From Verrucomicrobia bacterium UBA3841 (GTDB lineage Bacteria; Verrucomicrobiota; Kiritimatiellia; RFP12; UBA1067), in the NCBI GenBank assembly GCA_002392765.1, contig DGHT01000056.1, positions 1 through 60,979 of the forward strand: DNA of 60,979 bases. Direction: 5' to 3'. Below, piece after piece: positions 16,405-25,343 of the stretch (the first letter of the stretch is position 1; each line of letters starts with the position of its first letter). Under the pieces are notes generated by a model that worked only from the letters and a program-made list of their open reading frames with translations, was not told the origin of the DNA and ran no database searches. The translations under genes were made by a program, and so were the position numbers.

Positions 16405-17232
16405 ATGACAATTGAACATGCAAAAGACTATGGCGCAATGAGCGCGACAGGCGCGTCGATAATCTACGCGGACGCCATGCGCTCGCTCGCGAAGGGCGAG
16501 CGCTACAACCTCGGGCTCGCGACGGGCAACACGATGATCGAGCTGTATGACCAGCTGGCGGAGAAGTTCAACGCGGCGCGCGCGGACCTCTCGCTTCTTT
16601 CCACCTGGAACCTCGACGAATATTCCGCCGACGGGAAAAGCGCCGTGCCGCACGGCCATCCGCTTTCCTACTGGAAGTACATGCACGAGATGCTGTTCTC
16701 GAAGTTCGATCCGGCTCTCGGCTTCCGCGAGGAGAATGCGCATTTTCCCGACCCCGCGTCGCCCGAAACTTACGACCCCGCGATCGCCGCGTCTGGAGGG
16801 CTCGACCTCCAGCTTCTCGGAATAGGCTTCAACGGACACATCGCGTTCAACGAGCCGATGCGGGAGGACGAAATCTCCGTGGGGGCGTTTGCGGCGCTCC
16901 CGACGCGCGTCCTGCCGCTCTCGCAGGAGACGATCGAGCAGAATACCGCCATCACCGCCGGCGGCGACGCGGCGCTTGTGCCGCGCTACGCGGCGACGAT
17001 GGGCATGGCGCCAATCCTCGCCGCGAAGAAGTGCCTCCTTCTCGCCTGCTTCGCGGAGCAGACCGCGCCGCTCAACGCGATCATCGCGCGCAACGGCGAA
17101 CCTACGCCGTTCCTTCCGGCGTCATACCTCTGGCACCATCCGGACTTCCGGATGATATACACGACAGACAAAATACAGTTGGGCGATTTCTCGCGCAGAG
17201 AGAGGGAATCTTCTGCGTCTTATTTCCGATGA
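16405..17232 (+). CDS. nagB: Glucosamine-6-phosphate deaminase family protein
   Basis: A 275-residue NagB-family protein that converts glucosamine-6-phosphate to fructose-6-phosphate and ammonia. Visible signatures: GLATGNTM (phosphate loop), NLDEY with the catalytic Asp, and GIGFNGHIAFNEP (about residue 141 onward). The ATG at 16405 is chosen because family similarity begins there and a TATAAT box ends 6 nt upstream. It is the first gene of a run of seven closely spaced genes to 28742; its stop overlaps the next start (ATGA). With nagA (12698-13888) it completes the GlcNAc-6-phosphate to fructose-6-phosphate route. Confidence 0.92.
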   Translation: MTIEHAKDYGAMSATGASIIYADAMRSLAKGERYNLGLATGNTMIELYDQLAEKFNAARADLSLLSTWNLDEYSADGKSAVPHGHPLSYWKYMHEMLFSKFDPALGFREENAHFPDPASPETYDPAIAASGGLDLQLLGIGFNGHIAFNEPMREDEISVGAFAALPTRVLPLSQETIEQNTAITAGGDAALVPRYAATMGMAPILAAKKCLLLACFAEQTAPLNAIIARNGEPTPFLPASYLWHHPDFRMIYTTDKIQLGDFSRRERESSASYFR

Positions 17233-19835
17233 CAACACTAAACATGAGGAAGATATTTAGTGCGTTTTTTGTTGCAGCAGCGTGTGCGGTCCGCGCACTC
17301 GCTGTGTATAGTCCGGCGATTCCGTTTCTTGCTGTGACGGGGATGCCGACGGAAGCCGACCTTGCGCGGAAGGTTGCCGCGCTCAAGGAGGACGGCTTCG
17401 ACCAGTTCCTTATCTATGCCCGGAGCGGACTTCAATACAAGTATATGGGAGAGGAATGGCTCGACTGCGTTGATACGCTCTGTCGCGAGGCCAACAGGCG
17501 TGGGATGAAGATCTGGCTGTACGACGACTACAACTGGCCGAGCGGAACATGCAAAGGTCGCATCCCAAATGAGAACGACGACTTCCGCTATGCCGAACTT
17601 GCTGTCTGGCGCAACGACGATGGAACTTTCCGCTGGGGAAAGGTGCTTGCTCCGGCTGGCTGGGTCAACGTGCTGGACGCCGGTGCAATGAAGCGTTTTC
17701 TAGAACTGACGCACGAGGTTTACGAGAAGTGCCTTGCCGAGTGGTTCGAGAAAAAGACCATCATCGGAATCTTCACCGACGAGCCTGGGTCTTGCCATGG
17801 AATGCGCTTTGACGGTGAACCTCTCGCCCATTTCACGTGGTGGAGGGAGTTGGAGGACGAGTATTCCGCCGCGACGACAGGCAGCGAACTTCGCAAGGAT
17901 GTGGAGGCGTCCTTGTCAGGAAGGGGGGATGGGAAGGTCTGGGAGGTGTATTCGTCGCTCAAGGGGCGTCGTTTCAGGACCAACTACTTCGACAGGATTG
18001 ACGCATGGTGCAAGAAGATGGGCATCCTTTCCACGGGGCACATGATCTCCGGCGGCGACATGATTGCGTACAGCGCACTCTACAACGGCGACCCGCTTGT
18101 CGCGCTGAAGGGGATGTCTTTGCCTGGAATCGACGAAGTCCTTTCAAAGACTGGCGCGGACGCGGAATGGCTGACATTGAATGTCGGTCGGCATGCAACG
18201 AAGCGGCGGGGAAACGGCGGCACGGCGGAGCTTTTCGCGTGCGGTCCGAATGACTTGTCGCCCGCAAGGATGCGGCAGATGGTCTGGCTCATGGCGCTGT
18301 TCGGAATAGACCATTACTTTCTTTGCATGCAGGTCATGGATCACAAAGGAATGGTGGAGAAGCATGGATATTTCTCCCCGGTCATGGAAGGACAACCATG
18401 GCATCGCGAAACGCCTGTTCTCATAGAAGAGATGCGCAAGGCCGCGTTTGTTGCGCGGCGGAATGATGTCGTATTTCACGTGGCGGTGCGCTATCCGCAG
18501 AAGGCGGCGTCTCGCAAGGCGTATTCCGGCACTGCGCTTCCCGATGCCACCGGTCTTGACGTGAAGGCGCTTCTTCTTGCGTTTGAACGGAAGCAGCTTA
18601 CGCCCGAACTAATAGAAGAGAACGAAGAGACCGACCTGCCGTTCGTTTTTGAGATAGACACGCTCGACAAGGCGGAGATCGCCAGTTGGGGTGCTATACG
18701 GGAGCAGCGCCTCGGCTGGCGCTTCCGGACGCCGGACGATGCGGCGGCGTTCGTGTTCGACAATGTGCGAAAGGGGTTGCGTTACTATGAGCTGGACGGC
18801 ACTCTCGCCCGCGATCTTGTCGTACGCGAATTCGCAGATGGAACATCGGTGGCGCTCGACATGAGAAGCGGAGCAGACCGCCGCCTTGTCGTCGAGCGCC
18901 ATGGAGTCCAGCGGGAATGCACCATCCCGTCTCGCGGCGTTGCAGTCATGCGGAACGACGAATTCCCTGCGCGAATCGCGGACGACGCGGAGCGGGCGTG
19001 GACGCCGGATGTAGAGTCGTTCGCATACGAACTCGATCGCGACAATGTAATCCGCCTTCCGTTCGATACGAACCGTGTGGCGTGTTTTACACTTGCTGAA
19101 CCTCTAGAGCTGAAACTGGTTCTGCGGGACAGTGCCTTGTCCTACGCGGTCACAGCAGGTGGGCGGCCGGTGGACGACTCCTCGCCAGCGCCGGAGGGTG
19201 AGATTGTGATCAGGCACGACGCCGTGCCGTATTCGTTCGAGCTGGACGGCAAGCCGCTTGCGGCAAACAGCAAGGCAACTTCGCTCCCTGTCGAGTACAA
19301 TCCGCTCTATCGCGAAACACTGGCTGTGACGCTTTCCGCCGGCGAGCATGTCGTACGTATTGTCACTGGCGAGGCGGACAGAAACTTCTTCCTTCCCGTC
19401 GCATTTGTCGCCGGGCGTATTGCGCGGCGCGGAGATGCCATTGGCAGACTCCCCGAAACACTTGGCTTCGGTTCGCTCTCTGACTACGGCCTTGGCGACT
19501 ATTGCGGCGAAGTGACGTACAAGGTTGGGATGGTGACACCAGCAACTGATTCGATTCGCATTCCTACCGGCGGGCTCTTCACGCGCGTCAAATGGAACGG
19601 AATCGATCTCGGAGTCCGCGCCTGGGCACCGTTCGACTGGAAGCTTCCGTCATCCGAGTCTGGACTGCTCGAAGTAAAGATATACACGCCTGTCGTGAAC
19701 ATCATGGGCGATCATCTTCGCAAGGGCAGCGACTGGAACACGCGTTTCTGGCTGTCGCCGCGCGACACGCACTATGGCGCAGGTCTTTTTTCGGTTGTGA
19801 ACGAGACAAAAAACAAAGGAGAAAAAACGCTATGA
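17229..19835 (+). CDS. Secreted GH106-like glycoside hydrolase
   Basis: An 868-residue exported protein. The ATG at 17229 overlaps the nagB stop; a second in-frame ATG at 17244 begins a cleaner signal peptide (MRKIFSAFFVAAACAVRALA). The barrel contains IWLYDDYNWPSGTCKGRIP and IIGIFTDEP, patterns typical of GH106 alpha-L-rhamnosidases and related Lentisphaerae/Kiritimatiellae enzymes, followed by beta-sandwich domains ending near DYCGEVTYKV and a ligand-binding-like domain. It is shorter than typical GH106 enzymes. The stop overlaps the next gene (ATGA), suggesting coupled translation. The family call is moderate; the substrate is unknown. Confidence 0.7.
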   Translation: MTTLNMRKIFSAFFVAAACAVRALAVYSPAIPFLAVTGMPTEADLARKVAALKEDGFDQFLIYARSGLQYKYMGEEWLDCVDTLCREANRRGMKIWLYDDYNWPSGTCKGRIPNENDDFRYAELAVWRNDDGTFRWGKVLAPAGWVNVLDAGAMKRFLELTHEVYEKCLAEWFEKKTIIGIFTDEPGSCHGMRFDGEPLAHFTWWRELEDEYSAATTGSELRKDVEASLSGRGDGKVWEVYSSLKGRRFRTNYFDRIDAWCKKMGILSTGHMISGGDMIAYSALYNGDPLVALKGMSLPGIDEVLSKTGADAEWLTLNVGRHATKRRGNGGTAELFACGPNDLSPARMRQMVWLMALFGIDHYFLCMQVMDHKGMVEKHGYFSPVMEGQPWHRETPVLIEEMRKAAFVARRNDVVFHVAVRYPQKAASRKAYSGTALPDATGLDVKALLLAFERKQLTPELIEENEETDLPFVFEIDTLDKAEIASWGAIREQRLGWRFRTPDDAAAFVFDNVRKGLRYYELDGTLARDLVVREFADGTSVALDMRSGADRRLVVERHGVQRECTIPSRGVAVMRNDEFPARIADDAERAWTPDVESFAYELDRDNVIRLPFDTNRVACFTLAEPLELKLVLRDSALSYAVTAGGRPVDDSSPAPEGEIVIRHDAVPYSFELDGKPLAANSKATSLPVEYNPLYRETLAVTLSAGEHVVRIVTGEADRNFFLPVAFVAGRIARRGDAIGRLPETLGFGSLSDYGLGDYCGEVTYKVGMVTPATDSIRIPTGGLFTRVKWNGIDLGVRAWAPFDWKLPSSESGLLEVKIYTPVVNIMGDHLRKGSDWNTRFWLSPRDTHYGAGLFSVVNETKNKGEKTL

Positions 19836-20491
19836 CGGCGAAATCAATAAACCTTGCCGTGCTGCTTGTTGCGGGCTTGGCGACATGCATCCATGGGAAA
19901 TGTGCGGAATCGTCCTCATCGCCGACGGCGGTGTGGGTGAAGCCGGAGGAGTCGCTGCAGTGGAAGACCGTTATGTCCGCCTCTGCCGCCTTGACGCTCA
20001 ATTGGCCGTCCGGCGCGGCATCGGCCTTGCTGACGATCGAGGCGGATGGCGCCGTCCTTGTCCAAACGAACATCACCGACACTGCCGCGCGCGAGGCGCT
20101 TGTCATTCCCTCGCCACTGCCCGTGACCTATGAAGAGGAGCGTGTGCTCGACCTCTCGATTGCCTATCGCGACAGCGGGGACGATACGCTAAAGGAGGAA
20201 ACGGCGCGGCTTGGTTGGGTAACGGGTGTCGACGGGCATCCGACGCGCCTCGTAACTGCGGCAGACGGGAAGCCGTGGACGAGCGTTGAGAAATATGCCG
20301 TTCTCCCGATTCCCGAAGGTACAACCGCCTTTACAGTCGATTCTGCGGCTCAGGATTACGATGCGCCGGGCTGGTGGGAATGGTCTCGAATCAAGGCCGG
20401 AGAGCATTCGCTGGCGCTGACGGCGTCTGGCGAAGATTTTCTCGCATCGCTTATGGGCAAAGGTGGCGGCTTTGCCATTATCGTTAGATAA
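19832..20491 (+). CDS. Secreted protein of unknown function ending in IIVR
   Basis: A 219-residue exported protein with a signal peptide (about 1-23) and a beta-rich body. It ends with GGGFAIIVR, closely like the end of the autotransporter-repeat protein at 47631-50363 (GPGLLIIVR). The shared tail may be a surface-sorting or anchoring signal. I do not recognise a family. It overlaps the preceding hydrolase gene by 4 bp, so it is expressed with it. Confidence 0.6.
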   Translation: MTAKSINLAVLLVAGLATCIHGKCAESSSSPTAVWVKPEESLQWKTVMSASAALTLNWPSGAASALLTIEADGAVLVQTNITDTAAREALVIPSPLPVTYEEERVLDLSIAYRDSGDDTLKEETARLGWVTGVDGHPTRLVTAADGKPWTSVEKYAVLPIPEGTTAFTVDSAAQDYDAPGWWEWSRIKAGEHSLALTASGEDFLASLMGKGGGFAIIVR

Positions 20492-20531
20492 GAAAACAAT
20501 TTCAAGGACATCAACAAAAGGAAACGACACC

Positions 20532-20762
20532 ATGAAAACAATTATTGCGGCAGTCTTCGGTATGGCGGCGCTCGGCGCGCTTGCCACCACAACAATCTCC
20601 TGCGACGCCGACCGTCTGCCGCACTTTGCCTACCAGTGGGAGCTTGTCAATCCGCATCCGGAAAAGGAGGTCGCTGAGATTCGGATTGCAATCCCGGATA
20701 ACAAATGGGATTTCACGCACAGGCTGCTGGCGTTGACCCTTCGGGCGGTCAGGAAGAATTGA
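20532..20762 (+). CDS. Signal peptide fused to a 3'-terminal GH20 fragment (collapsed gene)
   Basis: A 76-residue frame. Residues 1-19 are a signal peptide (MKTIIAAVFGMAALGALAT). The remaining 56 residues match the last 60 or so residues of the large GH20 protein at 25344-28742: DADRLPHFAYQWELVNPHPE here against DADRRPHFAYQWEWVNPHPE there, then TLRAVR in both. A full-length paralogue has apparently lost its interior while keeping both ends in frame. It may be dead or a tiny secreted beta-domain. A good upstream region and tight spacing in the operon mean it is probably transcribed. Confidence 0.65.
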   Translation: MKTIIAAVFGMAALGALATTTISCDADRLPHFAYQWELVNPHPEKEVAEIRIAIPDNKWDFTHRLLALTLRAVRKN

Positions 20763-20789
20763 GGATAGCAAAACAGGGGAGGTGCTTAC

Positions 20790-23700
20790 ATGAAAAGGCC
20801 TATTGCCAGACTTGTCGCGTGCGTCGGTGTCTTGTTTGCGTGCGCGGCTTGCCGCGCTACGGAGTCGGTTCCGCTCCTGCAGATGCGGCTGCGGGCGAAC
20901 GACACGGCGACATACGAAATCTGGAAGTCCAACCTCTGTGCCTTCGCAAAGCATCCGGGCTGTTGCGACGAGGTTTGGTTTTCGACGGGGATAGGCGTTC
21001 CAAGCATTGACTGGCACCGAGGAAGGGCGGCCGTGCTGGAGCAAGCCGCCGCCGATGTGCGGAAGATGGGCATCGTGCCTTCCCTCCAGTTTCAGGCGAC
21101 GCTTGGCCATGGGGACAGGTTTGGGTCGCCCGATACGCATGCCGCCAAGCGGTGGAAGGGGTGGACAGACTGGAAGGGCGTTGAGACGCAGTATTGCAAT
21201 TGCCCGCGGCAACCGGAGTTCCACGCATATCTAGATGAGGTTTCCCGCATCTATGCGCGTGTCGGCTTTTCGTCGCTTTGGATAGACGACGATCTAAGCT
21301 ACAAAAACCACCGTCCCGCAGACAATGACGGCGTACACATCGGTTGCTGGTGCGAGACGTGCGTCGGGGAATTCAATAAGGCGACCAACGGCGAGTGGTC
21401 AAGGGACGGGCTGGGACAGGCCGTGGAAAGGGATCCTTTGATAGCGGCGCGTTGGCGGGCATTCTCGACCGAGAGCCTGTGCGTTGTTGCGCAGACGATT
21501 GCGACGGCGTTTCGTGATGTCTCGCCATCGACCACGATGGCATTTCAGCAGGGGTCGGGGGAAGCCGAGGTCGATCAGGTGCTTGCTGTCTTGAAGTCAC
21601 TGTACGAGACGAGCGGGAAGCCGGTCGGCTATCGTCCCGGCGCCGGCGCCTACTATGACAGAGATCCGAACGCGCAGGTTCTCAAGAGCTTCAATGCCGG
21701 GCGGTTCAGGAATAGACTTGGAGACCCTTCATGGGTTTGTGAATGGACGCCTGAAATCGAATCCTGGCCGCGAACATACTATTCGCGTTCGGGGCAAAGC
21801 GTTATGGTAGAGGCTTTCACGGCCTTGATGTATGGCATGAACAGGGTCAGTTATTTCGTTTCGAACTCCGAGAAGGAGAAGCCGGAATTGTACGCGCAGC
21901 AGTTCTGGAAACCGCTTGCGGACGCTTCACCTGTCTTGCGCGGTTATGCCAGGATTGTCGGGGAATGCATGGCAGTGGGATGCTCGCTTCCTGATGATAT
22001 TGACGTCCCGGATGCGATGCTGATCCATTCGGCCGTTCCTGTTTTTGCTGGTGTCGGAATAGACATGGGTGTGTGCACAAGGGATGAGGCGATCACGTGT
22101 CCGTGGGAAATGACCTCGCGTGACGTGCAGGCGCTTCGCTCCCGCATCGACGTACGCTGCGGAAGATTTCCTGCAATGTTGGCATCACCGTTCTACGGAT
22201 TGATGCTGCCGCATGTGGACGGACGTGGCAAGCTTCGGGCGGTGGCTCTTGTTAACGAGCGGATAGATGCCCAGCAGAGTGTCCGTGTCGTGTTGAGGAA
22301 TCTGCCGGAAGGCGCGAGCTCGGCCGTCTGGCATGAGTTTCGCCGTCCGAATCGCCGGTTGAACATTTCACGCGAAGGTGGTGATTATGTTGTCGTGATT
22401 CCCGAGATAGGGGCTTGGAATGCCGGTTTCCTTTGTTTTGAAACGGGTGCGGGCCCCGACAATGTTTTCCGTGACAACGAAGAACGAACGGCTACTGCGG
22501 CTGTTGCGCTTGTTCCGGCTCCAAAGGCCGCCGAATGGCGCGAAGGCGTCCGTTTATTTTCGGAACAGGATGTTCGTTATGTCCATGACGATACCCTGCC
22601 GCGAGAAGGATACCGCCTTGACATCGCGCCGGGCGCCATCACGGTCGCGAGCGCTGATGACGCCGGCGCGTTCTACGCGATGAAGACGCTGAAGCAACTC
22701 TCTGACGGCGACGGCCTTGCCGGAGCGCGTCTGTCACAGGCTAAATGGAGAGGCCTGGAGCCGCCCTCCCAAACCGTTCCATGCGGTACGGTGACAGACT
22801 GGCCCGCGTTCCGCTGGCGCGGACTACTACTGGACGAGGGGCGGCACTTCTTCGGCAAGGAGACAGTGAAGAATCTTCTCGACCGCATGGCCGACCACAA
22901 GCTGAACGTATTCCACTGGCATCTGACGGAAGACCAAGGATGGCGGCTTGCCATCGAACGTTTCCCGGAGCTTGCACAGTACGGCTCGGTCCGCCCGGAG
23001 TCTCCTGTTCACGGCTGCCGGGGCAATCCAGAAGATTATCGCGGCAACGGTCAGCCGTACGGCCCTTACTTCTATACGGCATCGGACGTGCGAGAGATTC
23101 TTGCTTACGCGAAGGAGCGCTTCATAACGGTAGTCCCTGAAATTGAAATCCCGGGGCATGTGCGTGCGCTTCTTGCCGCCCATCCAGAATTCGCCTGTCG
23201 CAAGGGTCTGCCGCGTGTTCCGCGCACCATGTGGGGCGTGGAGCCAGATGTGCTTTGCGCCGGTAATGACGACGCAATCCGTTTCATGGAGCAGGTTTAC
23301 GATGAAGTCTGCAAGCTTTTTCCAGGAGCGTACATACACATAGGCGGCGACGAATGCCATAAAGACAGATGGAAGGAATGCCCTAAATGCCAGGCACGAA
23401 TAAAGTCACTTGGCCTCAAGGACGAAGACGCGCTTCAGGCATGGGTGACACGGCACTTCACGGAATATTTGGCTAAGTGCGGTCGGCGGGCGGTCGGTTG
23501 GGACGAGATACTCTCCGGCGATCCATGCTCCGATGTCGTCGTTCAGACGTGGCATGGTGCGGAGTTGGCGGAAAGGGCGGCATTGGCAGGCCATGACGTA
23601 ATCATTTCCGCACCTTGGAGTTCGCTGTACTTCTCAATCCCGCAAGGAGTCGAAGACGATCCGTTTACGTATCTAGCCCCGGCAATGAGACTGCCGCTTG

Positions 23701-23966
23701 AGAAGGTCTATTCAGTAGATCCGACATCAGGCATTTCCCCGGAAGCGAAGGGAAGAATCCTTGGCGCGGAGTGCTGCATCTGGAGCGAATGCGTCTGGAA
23801 CGAATACGACCTCGCCTTCAAACTTTGGCCGCGTGCGTGTGCGTTCGCGGAGGCAGTGTGGACCGCTCCTGCGGAACCGCGCGATTTCGCCGACTTCTCC
23901 CGGCGAATGACTGTACACCGTAAGCGGCTTATTGCGTCAGGCACGAACTGCGCACCTCTTAAGTAA
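20790..23966 (+). CDS. Secreted two-domain hydrolase: GH42-like barrel fused to GH20
   Basis: A 1058-residue exported protein. The signal ends near LFACAAC, which could be a lipobox. Residues about 25-560 form a TIM-barrel-like domain: LWIDDDLSY, then a Cys motif CWCETCVGEF typical of GH42-like enzymes, and VEAFTALMYGMNRVSYF. Residues about 570-1058 are a complete GH20 hexosaminidase: GH20b-like region (LPREGYRLDI, ASADDAGAFYAMKTLKQL), barrel start FRWRGLLLDEGRHFF, HWHLTEDQGWRL and the catalytic pair in IGGDECHKDRW (near 853). One chain may thus remove GlcNAc and a second sugar, perhaps galactose. The GH20 half is secure; the family of the N-terminal half is inferred. Confidence 0.85.
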   Translation: MKRPIARLVACVGVLFACAACRATESVPLLQMRLRANDTATYEIWKSNLCAFAKHPGCCDEVWFSTGIGVPSIDWHRGRAAVLEQAAADVRKMGIVPSLQFQATLGHGDRFGSPDTHAAKRWKGWTDWKGVETQYCNCPRQPEFHAYLDEVSRIYARVGFSSLWIDDDLSYKNHRPADNDGVHIGCWCETCVGEFNKATNGEWSRDGLGQAVERDPLIAARWRAFSTESLCVVAQTIATAFRDVSPSTTMAFQQGSGEAEVDQVLAVLKSLYETSGKPVGYRPGAGAYYDRDPNAQVLKSFNAGRFRNRLGDPSWVCEWTPEIESWPRTYYSRSGQSVMVEAFTALMYGMNRVSYFVSNSEKEKPELYAQQFWKPLADASPVLRGYARIVGECMAVGCSLPDDIDVPDAMLIHSAVPVFAGVGIDMGVCTRDEAITCPWEMTSRDVQALRSRIDVRCGRFPAMLASPFYGLMLPHVDGRGKLRAVALVNERIDAQQSVRVVLRNLPEGASSAVWHEFRRPNRRLNISREGGDYVVVIPEIGAWNAGFLCFETGAGPDNVFRDNEERTATAAVALVPAPKAAEWREGVRLFSEQDVRYVHDDTLPREGYRLDIAPGAITVASADDAGAFYAMKTLKQLSDGDGLAGARLSQAKWRGLEPPSQTVPCGTVTDWPAFRWRGLLLDEGRHFFGKETVKNLLDRMADHKLNVFHWHLTEDQGWRLAIERFPELAQYGSVRPESPVHGCRGNPEDYRGNGQPYGPYFYTASDVREILAYAKERFITVVPEIEIPGHVRALLAAHPEFACRKGLPRVPRTMWGVEPDVLCAGNDDAIRFMEQVYDEVCKLFPGAYIHIGGDECHKDRWKECPKCQARIKSLGLKDEDALQAWVTRHFTEYLAKCGRRAVGWDEILSGDPCSDVVVQTWHGAELAERAALAGHDVIISAPWSSLYFSIPQGVEDDPFTYLAPAMRLPLEKVYSVDPTSGISPEAKGRILGAECCIWSECVWNEYDLAFKLWPRACAFAEAVWTAPAEPRDFADFSRRMTVHRKRLIASGTNCAPLK

Positions 23967-23987
23967 CAACAAAAAAGGAACACTAAA

Positions 23988-25319
23988 ATGAAGAAAATGG
24001 CAATGGCAATGGTTGGTCTCACGGCGGTCGCGACAATCGCAGCCCTCCCGACGACTGCTTCTGCTGCCGCGACCATATCCGACGTGATTGTGCGTCAGCA
24101 GTGGCCGTGGAACGGCAAGGTCAACATCGACTACATTCTCCACGGCGATGAAGGTTCGCAGCATGACATCACAGTCACGCTACGCAATGGTTCTACGGTC
24201 ATGACGAACGAATATGGCTCGCTCTCGGGAGATCTGATCGGCGTGACACCCGGCGCAAGGCGCATCGTGTGGGATCCGGCTTACAACAATCCATCGTATG
24301 CGGAAGCTTTGATGGTGAACTTCTCCGCCACGCTTTCCATGGCTGAAGACGATAACACCTACATGATTGTCGATCTTTCCGGCGGCGCTTCTGCGGCGGA
24401 ATACCCCGTCTCGTTCATGAGCGCCCCGCCCGCCGGAGGCTGGACGGACGAATACAAGACCGACAAGCTCGTTCTCCGCCGCATCCCCGCAGGAACCGCC
24501 GTCCTCGGCTCGCCGGATGGTGAAGACGAAGAATATGGTCGTGTCGCAAAATACGAGACGCAGCGCAAAACCACATTCGCAAATTCGTTTTACATAGCTG
24601 TTTTCGAAACGACACAGAAGCAGTTCGAAAACGTGATGGGGTACAATCCTATCCCGAGCACTTGGGATAGAGGCAAGGGGAATACGAAGCCAGCGATATG
24701 TGTGAATTACCGACTTCTTCGAGGGACAAATACAATTATGAGCGCGGCAAATCTGGCATCTGAGGTCTGGCCTCAGCACGAGGCGGAAAGCTTCTTTGGC
24801 GTTTTAAATTCCAAACTGTCCGCTGCGCTTTCAACCGCCGGACTTGGCGACTACGAAATGGAGCTGCCGACAATCAGTCAGTGGGAATACGCCTGCCGTG
24901 CAGGGACTACGGGCGCATGGAACAATGGCACGACGATTACTAACGCGACTACGGATGCGAATGCCGAACCCCTTGCCCATTATGGTGCTACTGGTTTTTA
25001 TAATGTCGGTCAGGTGGTTGGTGGGAAGGCGCAGAATGCTTACGGCCTTTACGATATGCATGGTAATGTGACGGAACTTTGTCGCGACAAGCATATGGAT
25101 ACACAAGTGGCGTTATGGGATGGTAGCGATCAGATTGAACCTCTGATTCACAATGTTACGGCTCAAAGTCCTTTTGTTATGGTGCGCGGTGGCTGGCGTC
25201 AAAATGCAGCTTCAGGGATTCGCTCGTCGTCAACCAGCATAGTCAGCCATTCACTTGATCCCACCAATGCCGAAAGTGTTAAACACGGCTTCCGCATCGC
25301 GCTTACCAGGAAACGTTGA
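23988..25319 (+). CDS. Secreted formylglycine-generating-enzyme-like (SUMF1) protein
   Basis: A 443-residue exported protein: signal peptide (about 1-26), an N-terminal beta-sandwich (about 30-150), then an FGE-sulfatase (SUMF1) fold. Signatures: RRIPAGTAVLGSPDGEDEEY, FYIAVFETTQKQFENVMG, LPTISQWEYACRAGT, YGLYDMHGNVTELCRD and VMVRGGWRQNA. Many members of this fold are not true formylglycine enzymes but carbohydrate- or surface-binding proteins, and no sulfatase gene is visible here, so an activity on sulfatases is not supported. It lies in the middle of the amino-sugar hydrolase operon. Confidence 0.85.
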   Translation: MKKMAMAMVGLTAVATIAALPTTASAAATISDVIVRQQWPWNGKVNIDYILHGDEGSQHDITVTLRNGSTVMTNEYGSLSGDLIGVTPGARRIVWDPAYNNPSYAEALMVNFSATLSMAEDDNTYMIVDLSGGASAAEYPVSFMSAPPAGGWTDEYKTDKLVLRRIPAGTAVLGSPDGEDEEYGRVAKYETQRKTTFANSFYIAVFETTQKQFENVMGYNPIPSTWDRGKGNTKPAICVNYRLLRGTNTIMSAANLASEVWPQHEAESFFGVLNSKLSAALSTAGLGDYEMELPTISQWEYACRAGTTGAWNNGTTITNATTDANAEPLAHYGATGFYNVGQVVGGKAQNAYGLYDMHGNVTELCRDKHMDTQVALWDGSDQIEPLIHNVTAQSPFVMVRGGWRQNAASGIRSSSTSIVSHSLDPTNAESVKHGFRIALTRKR

Positions 25320-25343
25320 CGGTGTGGTTGACGGAGAGGGATC

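Noticed and set aside
23988..25319. Reading the FGE-like protein as a sulfatase-maturing enzyme
   Set aside because: No sulfatase is encoded in the window and the fold is widely used for other purposes, so only the fold is claimed.
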